Below are positions 6,046 through 6,634 of a DNA stretch of 6,634 nucleotides, piece by piece. Position 1 is the first letter of the stretch. Each line of letters begins with the position of its first letter. The translations under genes were made by a program, and so were the position numbers. This stretch comes from Gammaproteobacteria bacterium (lineage in GTDB: Bacteria; Pseudomonadota; Gammaproteobacteria; Pseudomonadales; Pseudohongiellaceae). The stretch lies in NCBI GenBank assembly GCA_003514305.1, contig DORE01000241.1, positions 1 to 6,634 of the forward strand, in the 5' to 3' direction. The notes under the pieces are model-generated. The model had not been told where the DNA came from. It worked only from the letters and a program-made list of their open reading frames with translations, and did not search any database.

Positions 6046-6634
6046 CTATAAAGGATGGCCTTTGAGGAATTCCACAATCGTGGCAGCAGTCTCTGTTGGT
6101 TTTTCAAGGCCAATAGCATGGCCCGCGTTGGGAACTATCACAAGCCTCAGCCTTTCGCCGTGTTCCGCTTTCATGAGATGGCCATTTTCGATTGGGGCGG
6201 TCAGGTCATCCTCGCCCATGACCATTAACAAAGGACCTTTCCCCCCATCGACCCACTCTTCAAGTGGGGTATTACGGTTGGCATTCTGCTGCGCAGCGCG
6301 TGCTGCTGGCCAGTAACTGAGAGTTTTTACGTAGTCCTCAACTATCTTTTCGTCTGTTGAGGGAGAAAAGAGTGTCCGTCTTGCTAACCCCTTTTTTTCA
6401 TTGAAGGTCAGGCTTTTGTCTCCCAACAGACTCCCAAGTTCTCCTGGTTTTGTTAAAGCGGGCACGATGCCGCCGGCAGCTATCAGTGTGACACTTGCGA
6501 CCCTCTCTGGATAGTCGGTGGCAAGCATGCGTGAGGTGCGGTTGCCAAACGCCCATCCAACCATATGAAAGCGGCGCGCGCCAAAGTGGTCCGCGACGGA
6601 AATTACGTCATCTGCCAGATCATGAAGTGTAAGG
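6046..6634 (-). CDS. Alpha/beta-hydrolase-fold protein, N terminus cut by the window edge; nucleophile replaced by Ala
   Basis: The reading frame stays open from the stop at 6046 to the right edge (196 codons), so the ATG at 6562-6564 is internal. The upstream codons read LTLHDLADDVISVADHFGARRFH, the usual helix and strand before the nucleophile elbow. Perhaps 70-100 N-terminal residues are missing. The elbow is HMVGWAFGNR, where the GxSxG serine position is Ala (GCG codon, 6550-6552). YPERVASVTLIAAGG follows as the next strand. A cap region comes next, then LLMVMGEDDLTAP with the candidate acid Asp (6205-6207), and NAGHAIGLEKP with the candidate catalytic His (6118-6120). The fold is clear, but ordinary esterase or lipase chemistry is not expected without a nucleophile. 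It may be a non-hydrolytic member, a binding protein or a subfamily that uses Asp/His only. It converges with the M20 peptidase gene, 64 bp away. Confidence 0.88.
   Translation of the reverse strand, partial: LTLHDLADDVISVADHFGARRFHMVGWAFGNRTSRMLATDYPERVASVTLIAAGGIVPALTKPGELGSLLGDKSLTFNEKKGLARRTLFSPSTDEKIVEDYVKTLSYWPAARAAQQNANRNTPLEEWVDGGKGPLLMVMGEDDLTAPIENGHLMKAEHGERLRLVIVPNAGHAIGLEKPTETAATIVEFLKGHPL

Noticed and set aside
5834..6119. Minus-strand open frames overlapping the end of the M20 gene and the start of the convergent gene region.
   Set aside because: They are antisense shadows of conserved M20 or alpha/beta-hydrolase coding sequence with no family signature.

Overview
The window looks like chromosomal DNA from a heterotrophic Gram-negative bacterium. 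The main evidence is a full-length TonB-dependent outer-membrane receptor with a signal peptide, TonB box, plug and terminal Phe. Protein style, moderate to low GC and large intergenic gaps suggest a marine gammaproteobacterium, but that placement is an impression and not demonstrated. I see no phage, insertion sequence, CRISPR array, tRNA or rRNA gene.

Layout, left to right. Positions 1-485 hold no convincing gene. They form a long upstream region with a candidate sigma70 promoter (278-307), an inverted repeat flanking its -10 box, and two hairpins in the inferred leader. Positions 486-2882 (+) encode a TonB-dependent receptor. After 70 bp, 2953-4251 (-) encode an AzgA-type NCS2 purine permease that converges on the receptor. 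Positions 4252-4583 are a divergent intergenic region with a very good sigma70 promoter (4529-4557) facing right. Positions 4584-5981 (+) encode an exported M20-family metallopeptidase. A 7-bp hairpin overlaps its stop codon. Positions 6046-6634 (-) encode the C-terminal part of an alpha/beta-hydrolase-fold protein that runs off the right edge.

No two neighbouring genes form an operon: strands alternate +, -, +, -. Taken together the genes suggest scavenging of organic nutrients: outer-membrane uptake, purine import across the inner membrane, and periplasmic hydrolysis of a peptide or N-acyl amino acid. A shared pathway is not shown by the sequence.

I do not see a clear undescribed multi-gene system here. 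The most interesting details are at residue level. The hydrolase has Ala where the nucleophile Ser/Cys/Asp should be (GWAFG) but keeps candidate Asp and His. The permease departs from the family at two positions thought to contact the purine. The receptor leader has a cluster of dyads that looks regulatory.
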